Positions 40,066 through 49,866 of a stretch of DNA of 64,000 bases are shown piece by piece. The notes beneath the pieces are model-generated. The model was given only the letters and a program-made list of their open reading frames with translations. It was not told the DNA's origin and ran no database searches. The DNA is taken from NCBI RefSeq assembly GCF_000007925.1, contig NC_005042.1, positions 1,612,001 to 1,676,000 on the forward strand, written 5' to 3'. The DNA comes from Prochlorococcus marinus subsp. marinus str. CCMP1375 (lineage in GTDB: Bacteria > Cyanobacteriota > Cyanobacteriia > PCC-6307 > Cyanobiaceae). The stretch's first letter is position 1. Each line of letters opens with the position of its first letter. A program made the position numbers and the translations under genes.

Positions 40066-40812
40066 ATGCTTAAGTCTTTCCACTCAGATCTAGAAATCAT
40101 TCGCGAAAGAGATCCGGCCGCACGGGGTTTTATCGAAATTCTGCTTTGTTACCCTGGTTTTCAAGCTCTAATTCTTCATAGGATTAGTCACAAACTATGG
40201 AACATTGGACTACCTCTATTTCCTAGGGTACTTAGCCAAATAACTAGATCATTAACTGGAATAGAGATACATCCAGGTGCCAAAATAGGAAAAGGCGTTT
40301 TTATTGATCATGGGATGGGAGTCGTTATTGGTGAAACAGCAGAAATAGGTAATAGATGTTTGCTATATCAAGGAGTTACTCTTGGAGGAACAGGTAAAAG
40401 CCATGGGAAAAGACACCCAACCTTGTCAGAAAATGTAGTAGTTGGAGCGGGAGCAAAAGTTTTAGGAGCTATTGCAGTAGGAGCAAACACAAGAATTGGT
40501 GCTGGCTCAGTTGTTGTTAGAGATGTAGAAGCTGATAGCACAGTTGTAGGCATACCAGGGCGAATTATTCATCAAAGTGGGGTTCGGATTAACCCTTTGG
40601 CTCACTCAGCTCTACCAGATGCTGAAGCAACTGTAATTCGCAATTTGATGAAAAGAATTGATTATTTAGAAAGTCAAGTGCAACTTCTAACCAATAATCT
40701 CCAAACAATTAGTAAGGGAAATATGCCAAATAAAATCATTTCAGGAGAAGCTCAAAATTTAAAGGATAGAGAAATTATTGAATTCCTTGGTGATACATTA
40801 AAAGAAGATTAA
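40066..40812 (+). CDS. cysE: Serine O-acetyltransferase
   Basis: Makes O-acetylserine, the direct precursor of cysteine. The 248-residue protein has the N-terminal helical domain (LEIIRERDPAARGFIEILLCYPGFQAL) and a left-handed beta helix of hexapeptide repeats, including IEIHPGAKIGKGVFIDHGMGVVIGETAEIG with the catalytic-type His, and GVTLGGTGKSHGKRHPTL. ATG 40066 is chosen because the longer frame (from 40009) would overlap the GntR gene. The gap to GntR is 19 bases. Its stop is seven bases from the secA stop. Confidence 0.96.
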   Translation: MLKSFHSDLEIIRERDPAARGFIEILLCYPGFQALILHRISHKLWNIGLPLFPRVLSQITRSLTGIEIHPGAKIGKGVFIDHGMGVVIGETAEIGNRCLLYQGVTLGGTGKSHGKRHPTLSENVVVGAGAKVLGAIAVGANTRIGAGSVVVRDVEADSTVVGIPGRIIHQSGVRINPLAHSALPDAEATVIRNLMKRIDYLESQVQLLTNNLQTISKGNMPNKIISGEAQNLKDREIIEFLGDTLKED

Positions 40813-40819
40813 GTAAAAT

Positions 40820-43660
40820 TTATTCCTTATCTGATGGTGGAGCTGGCTGAAACATGAACATAGAGTAAATCACATTCCTTCTCATATTTGTCATCATTTC
40901 AAGAAACATGTCATATCCTTCATTTTTATACTCAATCAAAGGATCTTTTTGGCCATAACCTCGTAAACCAACTGATTCCCTTAGTGCATCCATAGACTGC
41001 AAATGCTCACGCCATAGAGTATCAATTTGTTGAAGAATAAAGAATCTTTCAGCCTCACGCATAAGTCCAGGTCTGCTTTCTTCTATTTGAGACTCCTTTA
41101 AATCGTAAGCATTTCTTAATTGCTCTTGGAGAAATGCCTGAAGCTCATCAATATTTAATGCCTCAATATCTTTTGGTTTTAAATCATCTAATAAATAAAC
41201 AAATTCCTTAACTTTTCCAACTAATTGTTTTAAATCCCATTCTTCTGATGGCAACTCAGGGTTTACATATGCATAAACAATTTCCTGCATAGTTCTTTCT
41301 CCATATCCAATAACTTGTTTTTTTAATTCATCTCCTTCTAATACTCTATGTCTCTCAGAATAGACAGCGCGTCTTTGATTATTCATTACTTCATCATATT
41401 CAAAGACTTGTTTTCTAATATCAAAATAATAAGTTTCTACTTTCTTCTGAGCGCTTTCTAATGACCTGGTCAGCATTCCTGACTCAATAGGCATATCCTC
41501 ATCGACTCTGAAAGCATTCATTAATGCAGCAACTCGATCACCTCCAAAAATACGAAGCAAATTATCTCCTAAAGACAAAAAGAATCGGGTACTTCCTAAG
41601 TCTCCTTGGCGACCAGCTCTTCCTCTTAATTGATTATCTACTCTGCGTGATTCATGCCGCTCAGTACCAATGACATGCAAGCCTCCAGCTTCGCGAACAT
41701 GAACTTCTTCCTGCTTAACAACAACATCGTATTCTGATTTTACTAAGGAAATAGCTTCCCTGAGAGATTGAACTAATGGATCTTGTGTAGGAGCCTTTTC
41801 TGCCGCAGTTGAAATTCGATCTTCTAGTTCTATAGGGCTTAAAACACGATCTCCCCATTCTTTAATTAATTGATGCTCTAAATCAAGAAGAACCTGCTCA
41901 GTTGAATCTGTCAAAACACAAGGGTAGAGATTTTCTTGAGCACGAACATCATTAGAATGGTTTACTTTTTTATCTTTTGAGTTGTTTTCTTCTTTTCCAA
42001 AGCCAACTGATGAGTCCTTACGACGTTGCAAAGGAACAGGCGGTTTATGGCTATCTTCTGGCTTGACTAATTTAGGAAAAAGAACTTCTCTAACTTTTAG
42101 CCTAGCCATATAATCACTATTCCCCCCAAGAATGATATCTGTTCCTCGCCCTGCCATATTGGTCGCTATGGTTACAGCTCCTGCTCTACCTGCCTGAGCA
42201 ATAATTTCGGCTTCTCTTTCTACATTTTCAGGTTTCGCATTTAATAGATTATGAGGCACATCCTGCTCTCCTAGTAATGCACTTAAGACCTCGCTCTTTT
42301 CAACACTTGTAGTTCCTACTAAAACAGGTCTACCTTTTTTATGAATTTCTACAGTTTCATTTGCAACAGCCCTCCATTTAGCAGATTCAGTTTTAAAAAC
42401 TTGATCGACCCAATCCGCTCGGGAACGTGGTCGATTAGTTGGTATAACTGTTGTTTCAAGCTTATATGTTTTTTCAAATTCCACTTCTTCAGTTTTAGCA
42501 GTACCTGTCATGCCCGCAAGACGTGGATATAAAAGAAAGAAATTCTGATATGTAATTGAAGCAAGAGTTTGCGTCTCAGGTTGAATAGGCAATTCTTCTT
42601 TTGCTTCTATTGCCTGATGTTGGCCATCACTCCACCTTCGACCAGGCATCACTCTACCTGTAAATTCATCAACAATTACTGCATCTTCATTCCTAACTAT
42701 GTAATTCACATCTTTAACAAAAAGTTCTTTGGCTTTTAAAGCATTAGTTATATAATGGGCCCATGGATCTTTAGGATCAAATAAATCTTTTACCTTTAAT
42801 AACTCCTCAGATTTAGCAAAACCTTCATCAGTAAGAGTACATGTTCTTTGCTTTTCATCTACTTCATAATCTCCTTCAGGATCAATTCCATCTTTTCCCA
42901 TCTCAGCAGCTCTTTGCAAAGTAGAAACAACTTCAGCTGCTTTTTGATATTTCTCTTGAGGTCTCTCAATTTGTCCAGATATAATTAAAGGTGTTCTAGC
43001 CTCATCAATCAATATCGAATCAACTTCATCAATTATGCAAAATTGAAAATCTCTTTGGACAATTTCATTTATATCATTAGCCATATTATCTCTTAAATAA
43101 TCAAAGCCAAGCTCTGAATTAGTTGCATAAGTAATATCACATTCATAATTCTTGCGTCTTTCTATAGGAGTCATGTCTTGTTGAATCAAGCCAACAGATA
43201 AGCCTAAAAATCTATGGACTTGCCCCATCCATTCGGCATCCCTGCGAGCCAAATAATCATTAACAGTAACTATATGAACACCTCGTCCAGTGAGGGCATT
43301 TAAAAAGCTTGGCAAAGTTGCAACGAGAGTTTTACCCTCACCGGTTTTCATTTCAGCAATTTGGCCCTCATGTAAAACCATTCCTCCAATGAGTTGAACA
43401 TCAAAATGACGCATCCCTAAAACCCGCTTACTAGCTTCTCTTACAACTGCAAAGGCTTCAGGGAGCAGATCATCCAGGCACTCTTGAATAGAAGAATCTG
43501 AAGATTTATCTAATCGAGTACGGAAATCAGATGTTTTCCCTCTCAGTTCATCATCATTCAGAGAAGCTATTTCATCTTCAAAAAGATTGATATCAGTCAA
43601 AATTGGCTGATAGCGCTTCAGCTTGCGGGCATTTGGATCTCCCAGCAAAAGCTTGAGCAT
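40820..43660 (-). CDS. secA: Protein translocase ATPase SecA
   Basis: Motor driving preproteins through SecYEG into the periplasm and thylakoids. The 946-residue protein contains Walker A ([14 protein letters not shown]), the DEAD-like box ([20 protein letters not shown]), the preprotein-binding domain, NBD2 ([37 protein letters not shown]) and the helical scaffold. A charged insert of roughly 110 residues (about 530-645) interrupts NBD2 just after [21 protein letters not shown], making the protein longer than the E. coli one (901). The C-terminal zinc-binding motif is absent; it ends [10 protein letters not shown]. Cyanobacterial SecA proteins commonly share both features, as I recall. Confidence 0.97.
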   Translation of the reverse strand: MLKLLLGDPNARKLKRYQPILTDINLFEDEIASLNDDELRGKTSDFRTRLDKSSDSSIQECLDDLLPEAFAVVREASKRVLGMRHFDVQLIGGMVLHEGQIAEMKTGEGKTLVATLPSFLNALTGRGVHIVTVNDYLARRDAEWMGQVHRFLGLSVGLIQQDMTPIERRKNYECDITYATNSELGFDYLRDNMANDINEIVQRDFQFCIIDEVDSILIDEARTPLIISGQIERPQEKYQKAAEVVSTLQRAAEMGKDGIDPEGDYEVDEKQRTCTLTDEGFAKSEELLKVKDLFDPKDPWAHYITNALKAKELFVKDVNYIVRNEDAVIVDEFTGRVMPGRRWSDGQHQAIEAKEELPIQPETQTLASITYQNFFLLYPRLAGMTGTAKTEEVEFEKTYKLETTVIPTNRPRSRADWVDQVFKTESAKWRAVANETVEIHKKGRPVLVGTTSVEKSEVLSALLGEQDVPHNLLNAKPENVEREAEIIAQAGRAGAVTIATNMAGRGTDIILGGNSDYMARLKVREVLFPKLVKPEDSHKPPVPLQRRKDSSVGFGKEENNSKDKKVNHSNDVRAQENLYPCVLTDSTEQVLLDLEHQLIKEWGDRVLSPIELEDRISTAAEKAPTQDPLVQSLREAISLVKSEYDVVVKQEEVHVREAGGLHVIGTERHESRRVDNQLRGRAGRQGDLGSTRFFLSLGDNLLRIFGGDRVAALMNAFRVDEDMPIESGMLTRSLESAQKKVETYYFDIRKQVFEYDEVMNNQRRAVYSERHRVLEGDELKKQVIGYGERTMQEIVYAYVNPELPSEEWDLKQLVGKVKEFVYLLDDLKPKDIEALNIDELQAFLQEQLRNAYDLKESQIEESRPGLMREAERFFILQQIDTLWREHLQSMDALRESVGLRGYGQKDPLIEYKNEGYDMFLEMMTNMRRNVIYSMFMFQPAPPSDKE

Positions 43661-43798
43661 AATTACAGCAAAGACAAAGACACATTAAGACTAACTACCA
43701 AAACACCTTGACGTCAGAAATCGATTAAGCGCTATAAAAGAAATATGCAGATTTCTTTAAAAATCTAATTGCATAGCCTGATTCATAAAGTGTTCAAT

Positions 43799-44260
43799 AT
43801 GCAACGATTAAAACTTATCAAACATGCAAAAGGAGCTCCTGGACTGAGAGTATTTGGTCTTGGACCTAATCTTTGGCCTTCAAAAGGATTATCCAAGCTA
43901 AAATTGTTACTTGATGAGCATGCGTTTTGGGCAAGTGGCAGAAGCGAGGAAAATCTCAAAAAATTGCTCAAAGGAAGCAATGTTGTAATTACTGTATGGC
44001 GAGGAAATCGTATAATTGGATTTGGAAGAGCAACTAGCGATGGAATCTACCGAGCCGTTTTATGGGACATTGTGGTTGCTGATGATTTACAAGGCCTAGG
44101 ATTAGGAAAAAAAGTAGTTGAAGCTCTTCTATCTAGGCCTTGCATTAAAGGAGTAGAACGAATTTATTTAATGACAACAAATAGTTCTGAGTTCTACAAG
44201 CAATTTGGATTTGAAAACTGTCATCATCAAAGTTTGTTGATCAAATCAAATTGGTCTTAA
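43799..44260 (+). CDS. GNAT-family N-acetyltransferase
   Basis: The 153-residue protein has the GNAT acetyl-CoA binding motif VVADDLQGLGLGKKVVEALL (about 94-113), the preceding strand VITVWRGNRIIGFGRATSD and the final YLMTTNSSEFYKQFGF, typical of the fold. The acceptor is unknown. The closest resemblance is to small cyanobacterial and chloroplast GNAT proteins, some of which acetylate proteins or metabolites. ATG 43799 is chosen over an upstream TTG at 43769. It is divergent from secA. Confidence 0.9.
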   Translation: MQRLKLIKHAKGAPGLRVFGLGPNLWPSKGLSKLKLLLDEHAFWASGRSEENLKKLLKGSNVVITVWRGNRIIGFGRATSDGIYRAVLWDIVVADDLQGLGLGKKVVEALLSRPCIKGVERIYLMTTNSSEFYKQFGFENCHHQSLLIKSNWS

Positions 44261-44288
44261 AGCAAAATTAATCAAACGGTTTTAAAAA

Positions 44289-44359
44289 GCGGATGAAGAG
44301 ATTCGAACTCTCGACCCTCTCCTTGGCAAGGAGATGCTCTACCACTGAGCTACATCCGC
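44289..44359 (-). tRNA. tRNA-Gly (anticodon GCC)
   Basis: The minus strand forms a 71-base cloverleaf. The acceptor GCGGATG pairs with CATCCGC, the D arm is GCTC/GAGC, the anticodon stem is CTCCT/AGGAG around the loop TTGCCAA, and the T arm is GAGAG TTCGAAT CTCTT (one mismatch-tolerant pair). Anticodon GCC reads GGC and GGU. It lies between the GNAT gene and ribH. Confidence 0.97.
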
Positions 44360-44446
44360 ATTAATGAAAGTTTTTAACTTTACAAAAGCAGCATGCCTCA
44401 AAAAAGGGGTCACGGTCAATCAATTCTTCTAATTGATACGCGCTGA

Positions 44447-44923
44447 TTACTTCAAAGCTTTCATTAAAGAACCCATTTCTATAGCCTGTAATGCATAATT
44501 CCAACCTAAATTATTTTTTACACCTGCTCTTTCAAGAGCTTGTTGCATAGTGTCAGTAGTTAAAACGCCAAAAATAATAGGAACTCCTGTTTCCCTAGAA
44601 ACTGAAGCGATTCCCTTACTTGATTCATTTATAACAACCTCGAAATGAGGAGTATCTCCTCTAATCACAGCTCCAAGAGTAATTAAAACTTGATAACGTC
44701 CACTCTTCGCCATTGTTTGAGACACCAATGGCAGTTCAAAAGATCCAGGTACCCAAGCAATATCTAACTGAGAGCTAGATTCAGATGTATCAATACCATG
44801 TCTAGTTAAGCAATCAATACAACCACTTAAAAGCTTGCTGGTAATTAAATCGTTGAAACGAGCAGCAACGATACCTATTTTCAAACTAGAAGCTTCTGTA
44901 AAGCGACCTTCAATTGAAACCAT
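44447..44923 (-). CDS. ribH: 6,7-dimethyl-8-ribityllumazine synthase
   Basis: Penultimate riboflavin-pathway enzyme, which condenses the ribityl pyrimidine with dihydroxybutanone phosphate. The 158-residue protein has [19 protein letters not shown], the substrate-binding [16 protein letters not shown] and the catalytic block [15 protein letters not shown] with the essential His. It normally assembles into an icosahedral 60-mer or a pentamer. A palindrome TTGCTAGCTAGCAA overlaps its start codon region (44923-44936). psbZ lies upstream on the same strand. Confidence 0.97.
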
Positions 44924-44980
44924 TGCTAGCTAGCAAAAATTGACTATTTATATCCACCATCGCATGAGAGGTGTTTAAGT

Positions 44981-45178
44981 TCAAACTAAAAAGTCAAGCA
45001 ATCCATTGATTAATACTAGGTGAAACCAGACTCCACCTAAGATTTCAATTTTCTTAATCTCTCCATTGCGACGATCTGAAGGATCAGATTGAGTCATATA
45101 AAGCACTGGAACACCAACAACTAATAACAATGAAGCAAACAGAAGGGCGTTAATAGCAACCGAACTAAGTACCTGCAT
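44981..45178 (-). CDS. psbZ: Photosystem II protein Z (PsbZ/Ycf9)
   Basis: A 65-residue protein with two membrane helices (about 7-28 and 46-64) joined by a charged loop (TQSDPSDRRNGEIKK). The VVGVPVLY ending of the first helix and the hydrophobic C-terminal INGLLDFLV match PsbZ, a peripheral core subunit that stabilises photosystem II supercomplexes. The loop differs from freshwater homologues, so identification rests on length, topology and the helix ends. It is divergent from mutS and upstream of ribH, an order I recall from marine cyanobacteria. Confidence 0.85.
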   Translation of the reverse strand: MQVLSSVAINALLFASLLLVVGVPVLYMTQSDPSDRRNGEIKKIEILGGVWFHLVLINGLLDFLV

Positions 45179-45338
45179 GGGGAATGTAGCGATGGAGCAA
45201 AAGCTCTCTTCAATCAGCTAATTGTCACATGAGAAAGGACATTTTTTACAAAGATGACAATGGTTGTCGCGAGGCTTCACATCCAAAAAGGCAAAACGGC
45301 TTTACGATGCCAATTAACAGCATGGCAGAAATGCACCT

Positions 45339-48083
45339 ATGACTGCCGAAAACACTCCTTTACAAGGAAACTTGTTCGTTGAATCTGAAGAAAATTTGTT
45401 AGATGCGAACTCGTTACAAAACACAAACAGTGTTAAGGATTCAAATCTAAATGACGAAGAGCTTTCTAAAAATGCTGAATTAAGACCTCGAAAAAGAAAG
45501 AAATCAGTTCTTCTACAAAATAGTGTTGGGGAACAAACGGAAGATTTCTCTAATGATGAACGCCCTGCATGGTCTCATCACAGTTTAGTTGAAATCAATG
45601 AATTAACCCCTGTCCTACGTCATTACGTAGAACTCAAACAAAAACACCCTGAAAGAATATTGCTCTATAGGTTGGGAGATTTTTTTGAGTGCTTTTTTGA
45701 AGATGCAATCGGTTTATCTGAATTATTGGAACTAACACTGACTGGAAAAGAAGGTGGAAAAAAAATTGGAAGAGTGCCTATGGCAGGTATTCCACACCAT
45801 GCAGCAGAAAGATACTGCTCAACCCTTATACAAAAAGGTTTATCAGTAGCAATATGTGACCAACTAGAAAGTATTCAAAATAAAGAAGGGAAACTTCTCA
45901 AGAGAGGTATTACAAGAATCCTTACTCCTGGAACAGTTCTTGAAGAAGGAATGCTTCAAGCAAAGAAAAATAATTGGTTAGCAGCTATCTTAATTGAATC
46001 AAATTCTCAGACCAATCAATTGAAATGGGGGTTGGCCAGTGCAGATATAAGTACAGGGGAGTTTACTGTTAAAGAAGGAAATGGAATTGATACTCTAGAG
46101 CAAGATTTATTAAATATTGAAGCTTCAGAGATTATCTGCGAGCAACTAGATGTTGACATCTCAAAAAAATGGCAATCCAATCGTATAAAAATTACTCAAC
46201 AATCTAAGACGTCTTTTAGTCTGCAAGAGGCTAAGGCAATTTTAAAAAAGCATTATAATCTAAAAACTATTAATGGGCTTGGATTAAATGAAACAGAATT
46301 AGCTCTTAGAGCTGCTGGGGGACTATTATATTACCTTAAGGAAACCAACCCAATTCACAATATAGGAGTAAAGAATAAATGTTCAAAAGTTGTACTTGAC
46401 TTTCCTAAAAATAATTTAAGAGGAGATTCATTAATAATTGATGCGCAAACTCGAAGAAATTTAGAACTAACAAAAACTCAGAAAGATGGACATTTCCAAG
46501 GCTCACTTTTATGTGCAATCGATCGAACTCTTACCGCTATGGGAGGAAGGTGCTTACGACGGTGGATTGAAAACCCTCTAATTAATTCAGAATTAATTCT
46601 GCAAAGACAAAGATTAATCACACTCCTAGTAGAGAAAAGACCACTAAGAAAAGCATTGCGCAATTTACTAAGAACGATGGGAGACATCGAGCGCCTTTCA
46701 GGTAGAGCTAGTGCAGGTCAAGCTGGAGCAAGAGAACTAGTGGCAATTGCTGATTGCTTAGAAAAATTACCGAAATTGGCAGCGAATCTTCAAAACCTCT
46801 CAATCAACCCTCCTAAATGGTTCTCTAAACTTGAAAATATAAATCCAGAGCTTACAAAGCTAGCAGAAGAAATTAAGGATAAATTAATAGACAACCCCCC
46901 ATTAAGTATTACTGAAGGTAATCTAATAAATGATAGTGTTGATAAGATATTAGATGGTCTCAGAAACCAGTTGGATGATCAAAATGAATGGCTATCTAAT
47001 CAGGAAAAAAAAGAAAGGAACATAAGTGGTAATAATAACCTTAAGCTTCAACACCATAGGACTTTTGGATATTTTTTAGCGGTAAGTAAATCCAAGGCTA
47101 ATACTGTTCCAGATCATTGGATTAGAAGACAAACTTTAGCTAATGAAGAAAGGTTTGTTACTCCTGCATTAAAAGAAAGAGAAAGTAAAATCTTTCAATT
47201 AAAGGTAAAAGCAGCAAACCGTGAATATGATTTATTTTGTGCCTTGAGGGAATTGGTTGGTGGTTATGCTCCAATAATAAGGGAAACAGCAAAAGCAATT
47301 GCAGGTCTTGATGTTCTTTTAGGCCTTGCAGAGTTAGCATCAACAAACAACTATTGTGCACCAAATATTATTGATAAAAAAAGCTTATCTAATTCTAGAA
47401 GTATTAATATAAAAGGATGCAGGCACCCTGTAGTAGAGCAAATGTTAGTTGAGGAAAAATTTCAAGCAAATGACATTGAGTTAGGTGATGGGGTCGATTT
47501 AATAATACTTACAGGTCCTAATGCTAGTGGAAAAAGTTGTTATTTAAGACAAATAGGTCTGATTCAAATATTATCTCAAATTGGAAGTTGGATTCCAGCA
47601 GATAAAGCTTCTATCAGTATTGCAGATAGAGTTTTTACTAGAGTTGGAGCAGTAGATGATTTAGCAGCTGGTCAATCAACGTTTATGGTAGAGATGGCAG
47701 AGACTGCTTTTATCTTAAATCAAGCTACACAAGATTCTATAGTTTTATTAGATGAAATTGGGAGAGGAACCTCTACATTTGATGGTCTTTCAATAGCATG
47801 GTCAGTCAGTGAATTTCTTGCAGAAAATATTAAAAGTCGTACTATCTTTGCAACGCATTATCACGAGCTAAATGAGCTTGCAAAAAAAATGGGAAATGTT
47901 GCTAATTTCCAAGTTCTTGTACACGAAACTGGAGAAGATATACATTTCCTTCATCAAGTAATTCCAGGAGGTTCAAATAGAAGTTATGGAATTGAAGCTG
48001 CTCGTTTAGCTGGCGTTCCTAAAAGTGTAATTAATAGAGCAAGAGGAGTGCTTAAAAGATTAGAAGAAAAAAATAAAGGTTGA
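45339..48083 (+). CDS. mutS: DNA mismatch-repair protein MutS
   Basis: Mismatch-binding ATPase of 914 residues. The mismatch-recognition motif is [12 protein letters not shown] (about residues 111-122), keeping the Phe-x-Glu wedge. The connector, lever and clamp domains follow. The ATPase has Walker [17 protein letters not shown], an ABC-like [18 protein letters not shown] and [11 protein letters not shown]. An acidic and basic N-terminal extension of about 85 residues precedes the conserved start ([20 protein letters not shown]). No mutL is adjacent. It faces cobH tail to tail four bases away. Confidence 0.96.
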   Translation: MTAENTPLQGNLFVESEENLLDANSLQNTNSVKDSNLNDEELSKNAELRPRKRKKSVLLQNSVGEQTEDFSNDERPAWSHHSLVEINELTPVLRHYVELKQKHPERILLYRLGDFFECFFEDAIGLSELLELTLTGKEGGKKIGRVPMAGIPHHAAERYCSTLIQKGLSVAICDQLESIQNKEGKLLKRGITRILTPGTVLEEGMLQAKKNNWLAAILIESNSQTNQLKWGLASADISTGEFTVKEGNGIDTLEQDLLNIEASEIICEQLDVDISKKWQSNRIKITQQSKTSFSLQEAKAILKKHYNLKTINGLGLNETELALRAAGGLLYYLKETNPIHNIGVKNKCSKVVLDFPKNNLRGDSLIIDAQTRRNLELTKTQKDGHFQGSLLCAIDRTLTAMGGRCLRRWIENPLINSELILQRQRLITLLVEKRPLRKALRNLLRTMGDIERLSGRASAGQAGARELVAIADCLEKLPKLAANLQNLSINPPKWFSKLENINPELTKLAEEIKDKLIDNPPLSITEGNLINDSVDKILDGLRNQLDDQNEWLSNQEKKERNISGNNNLKLQHHRTFGYFLAVSKSKANTVPDHWIRRQTLANEERFVTPALKERESKIFQLKVKAANREYDLFCALRELVGGYAPIIRETAKAIAGLDVLLGLAELASTNNYCAPNIIDKKSLSNSRSINIKGCRHPVVEQMLVEEKFQANDIELGDGVDLIILTGPNASGKSCYLRQIGLIQILSQIGSWIPADKASISIADRVFTRVGAVDDLAAGQSTFMVEMAETAFILNQATQDSIVLLDEIGRGTSTFDGLSIAWSVSEFLAENIKSRTIFATHYHELNELAKKMGNVANFQVLVHETGEDIHFLHQVIPGGSNRSYGIEAARLAGVPKSVINRARGVLKRLEEKNKG

Positions 48084-48087
48084 ATTC

Positions 48088-48765
48088 TTATTCAGCTGAT
48101 AATTTTTTATTGGTCTGTTTTATATTCCAAGAAGCTCTTAACAAAGCATTTACTGTTGCTGCTGCCATAGCTGCTCCTCCTCTATTTCCATCAATTCTTA
48201 TTTGAGGTAAATCCATCTGTGATAAAAGCATTTTGCTCTCAAGCACACTAATAAAACCAACTGGCATGCCAATAATTAAGCTAGGAGATAATGCTCCATT
48301 AGCAATTAATCCTAATAAGACTTCCAATGCCTTAGGTGCACTTCCAAACAAAATGATTGGTGAACTTTCATTATTAAAATTCTTGGAAAGATCAGTCCAG
48401 GCACTTTCTATCCCAAGAGCTGTGCGAGTAAGGCCAGAATGACCTTTTTTCGGAGCCCAATCCAAAATACAATGCACAGAGGACTGCATTGTGCGAGATG
48501 CCATTGGATTGACAGCAGCAGCAGCCATAAAAGTGTCAGTTAATATTGGCGCTCCTGCTTGAAGAGCCGCAACTCCCAACTGACATGCATTTGGTGAAAA
48601 GGTCAAATAATCTTGAATACCAAAGTCTCCAGTTGTGTGAATTAATCTCTCAAGAACTTGAACTTCTAGTTTGTCCAGTTCTGGACAATGAAGTCTAGAA
48701 CGAATAAATCGAACACTTTCATCAAAAATCGGATGATCAATTGTCGTCACTTTTCCTATATCCAA
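48088..48765 (-). CDS. cobH: Precorrin-8X methylmutase
   Basis: Moves the methyl group from C-11 to C-12 to make hydrogenobyrinate or cobyrinate in corrinoid synthesis. The 225-residue protein shows the family opening HPIFDESVRFIRSRL, the substrate motif VLERLIHTTGDFGIQDYLTFSP containing the catalytic His, APILTDTFMAAAAV and the final GNRGGAAMAAATVNALL. Marine cyanobacteria make pseudocobalamin, so this is expected. It is divergent from holA by 48 bases. Confidence 0.94.
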   Translation of the reverse strand: MDIGKVTTIDHPIFDESVRFIRSRLHCPELDKLEVQVLERLIHTTGDFGIQDYLTFSPNACQLGVAALQAGAPILTDTFMAAAAVNPMASRTMQSSVHCILDWAPKKGHSGLTRTALGIESAWTDLSKNFNNESSPIILFGSAPKALEVLLGLIANGALSPSLIIGMPVGFISVLESKMLLSQMDLPQIRIDGNRGGAAMAAATVNALLRASWNIKQTNKKLSAE

Positions 48766-48813
48766 AAGAGTGATTTAAGGCATGATTTATAAACAACCAC
48801 AAATCTACTTGCC

Positions 48814-49830
48814 ATGCCAATACATTTGATATGGGGTGATGATTTTGGTGCGATTGATAGATCAATCGAAAAATTTATTAAAAAAGCCATTGATCCTAAT
48901 TGGATAAGCATCAATTTGAGCCGTTTAGACGGTCAAAATGCTTCAGAAGCACATAAATGTCTTGAAGAAGTCCGGACACCTCCATTTGGGAATGGTCACC
49001 GAATCGTTATTGTTAAGAAAAGTCCATTTTGCAATGGATGCTCTAATGAATTATCTAATCACTTCGAAAGCATAATTAATTTAATTCCAGAACAGACCCA
49101 TCTCATACTTGTCAATCAAAATAAGCCTGATGGTCGATTAAAAACGACAAAATTGCTCAATAATTTAATTAAATCCAAAAAAGCGTTTGAACAACGATTT
49201 ATATTGCCTCCAGCCTGGGACGGATTAGGCCAAAAAAAATTGGTTGAAAGAACTGCTGAAGAAATGAATATAGAGCTCACGGAAGATGCAATTTTGACTC
49301 TTGTAGAAGCGCTTGGTAGCGACAGTCAAAGGATTGCAATTGAACTTGAAAAACTGGTTTTATTGGAAGAAGCAAAAACTAATCAAAAAGAAGGGGAGAA
49401 AATTATTATCAGTCAAGAATCAGTTAATGATCTAATTCACAGTATTTCTAGTAACTCATTACAAATTTGTGAATTCCTTTTAAAAAGCAATTTTGGGAAA
49501 GCTATTGAAAAAATAGATTACCTTTTAAATGAAGGAGAACCAGCTCTTAGGATACTCGCAACAATGACCTCGCAAATTAGAGGTTGGCTTTGGGTCTCTC
49601 TTCTTGATCAAGGAGAAAACAAAGAAGTTTCTTCTATTGCTAAACAAGCAGGAATTGCCAATCCAAAACGAATTTATGTAATCCGCAAACAAATTCAAGG
49701 GAAATCTCCTATGTTTTTTATTGAACTTCTTAGCAGAATATTGGAAATAGAAGCATTATTAAAAAAAGGAGCTTTACCTAAGCATGCTTTTCGAGATGGC
49801 CTAGTCACAAAATCTGATTTAATCGTCTAA
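48814..49830 (+). CDS. holA: DNA polymerase III delta subunit
   Basis: Clamp-loader subunit that opens the sliding clamp. The 338-residue protein is a HolA-type AAA+-like fold without a working P-loop, starting PIHLIWGDDFGAIDRSIEKF. It contains ILVNQNKPDGRLKTTKLL and the C-terminal collar region (LLKSNFGKAIEKIDYLLNEGEPALRILATMTSQIR), which is the most recognisable part. The partner dnaX begins at the right edge of the window. Confidence 0.92.
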   Translation: MPIHLIWGDDFGAIDRSIEKFIKKAIDPNWISINLSRLDGQNASEAHKCLEEVRTPPFGNGHRIVIVKKSPFCNGCSNELSNHFESIINLIPEQTHLILVNQNKPDGRLKTTKLLNNLIKSKKAFEQRFILPPAWDGLGQKKLVERTAEEMNIELTEDAILTLVEALGSDSQRIAIELEKLVLLEEAKTNQKEGEKIIISQESVNDLIHSISSNSLQICEFLLKSNFGKAIEKIDYLLNEGEPALRILATMTSQIRGWLWVSLLDQGENKEVSSIAKQAGIANPKRIYVIRKQIQGKSPMFFIELLSRILEIEALLKKGALPKHAFRDGLVTKSDLIV

Positions 49831-49866
49831 ACCACTTAAATAATCAAACTCTACTCTGAGATATAA

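Noticed and set aside
43737-43758. AT-rich eight-bp inverted repeat upstream of the GNAT gene
   Set aside because: It sits between divergent genes, the stem is weak, and such repeats are common in AT-rich sequence.
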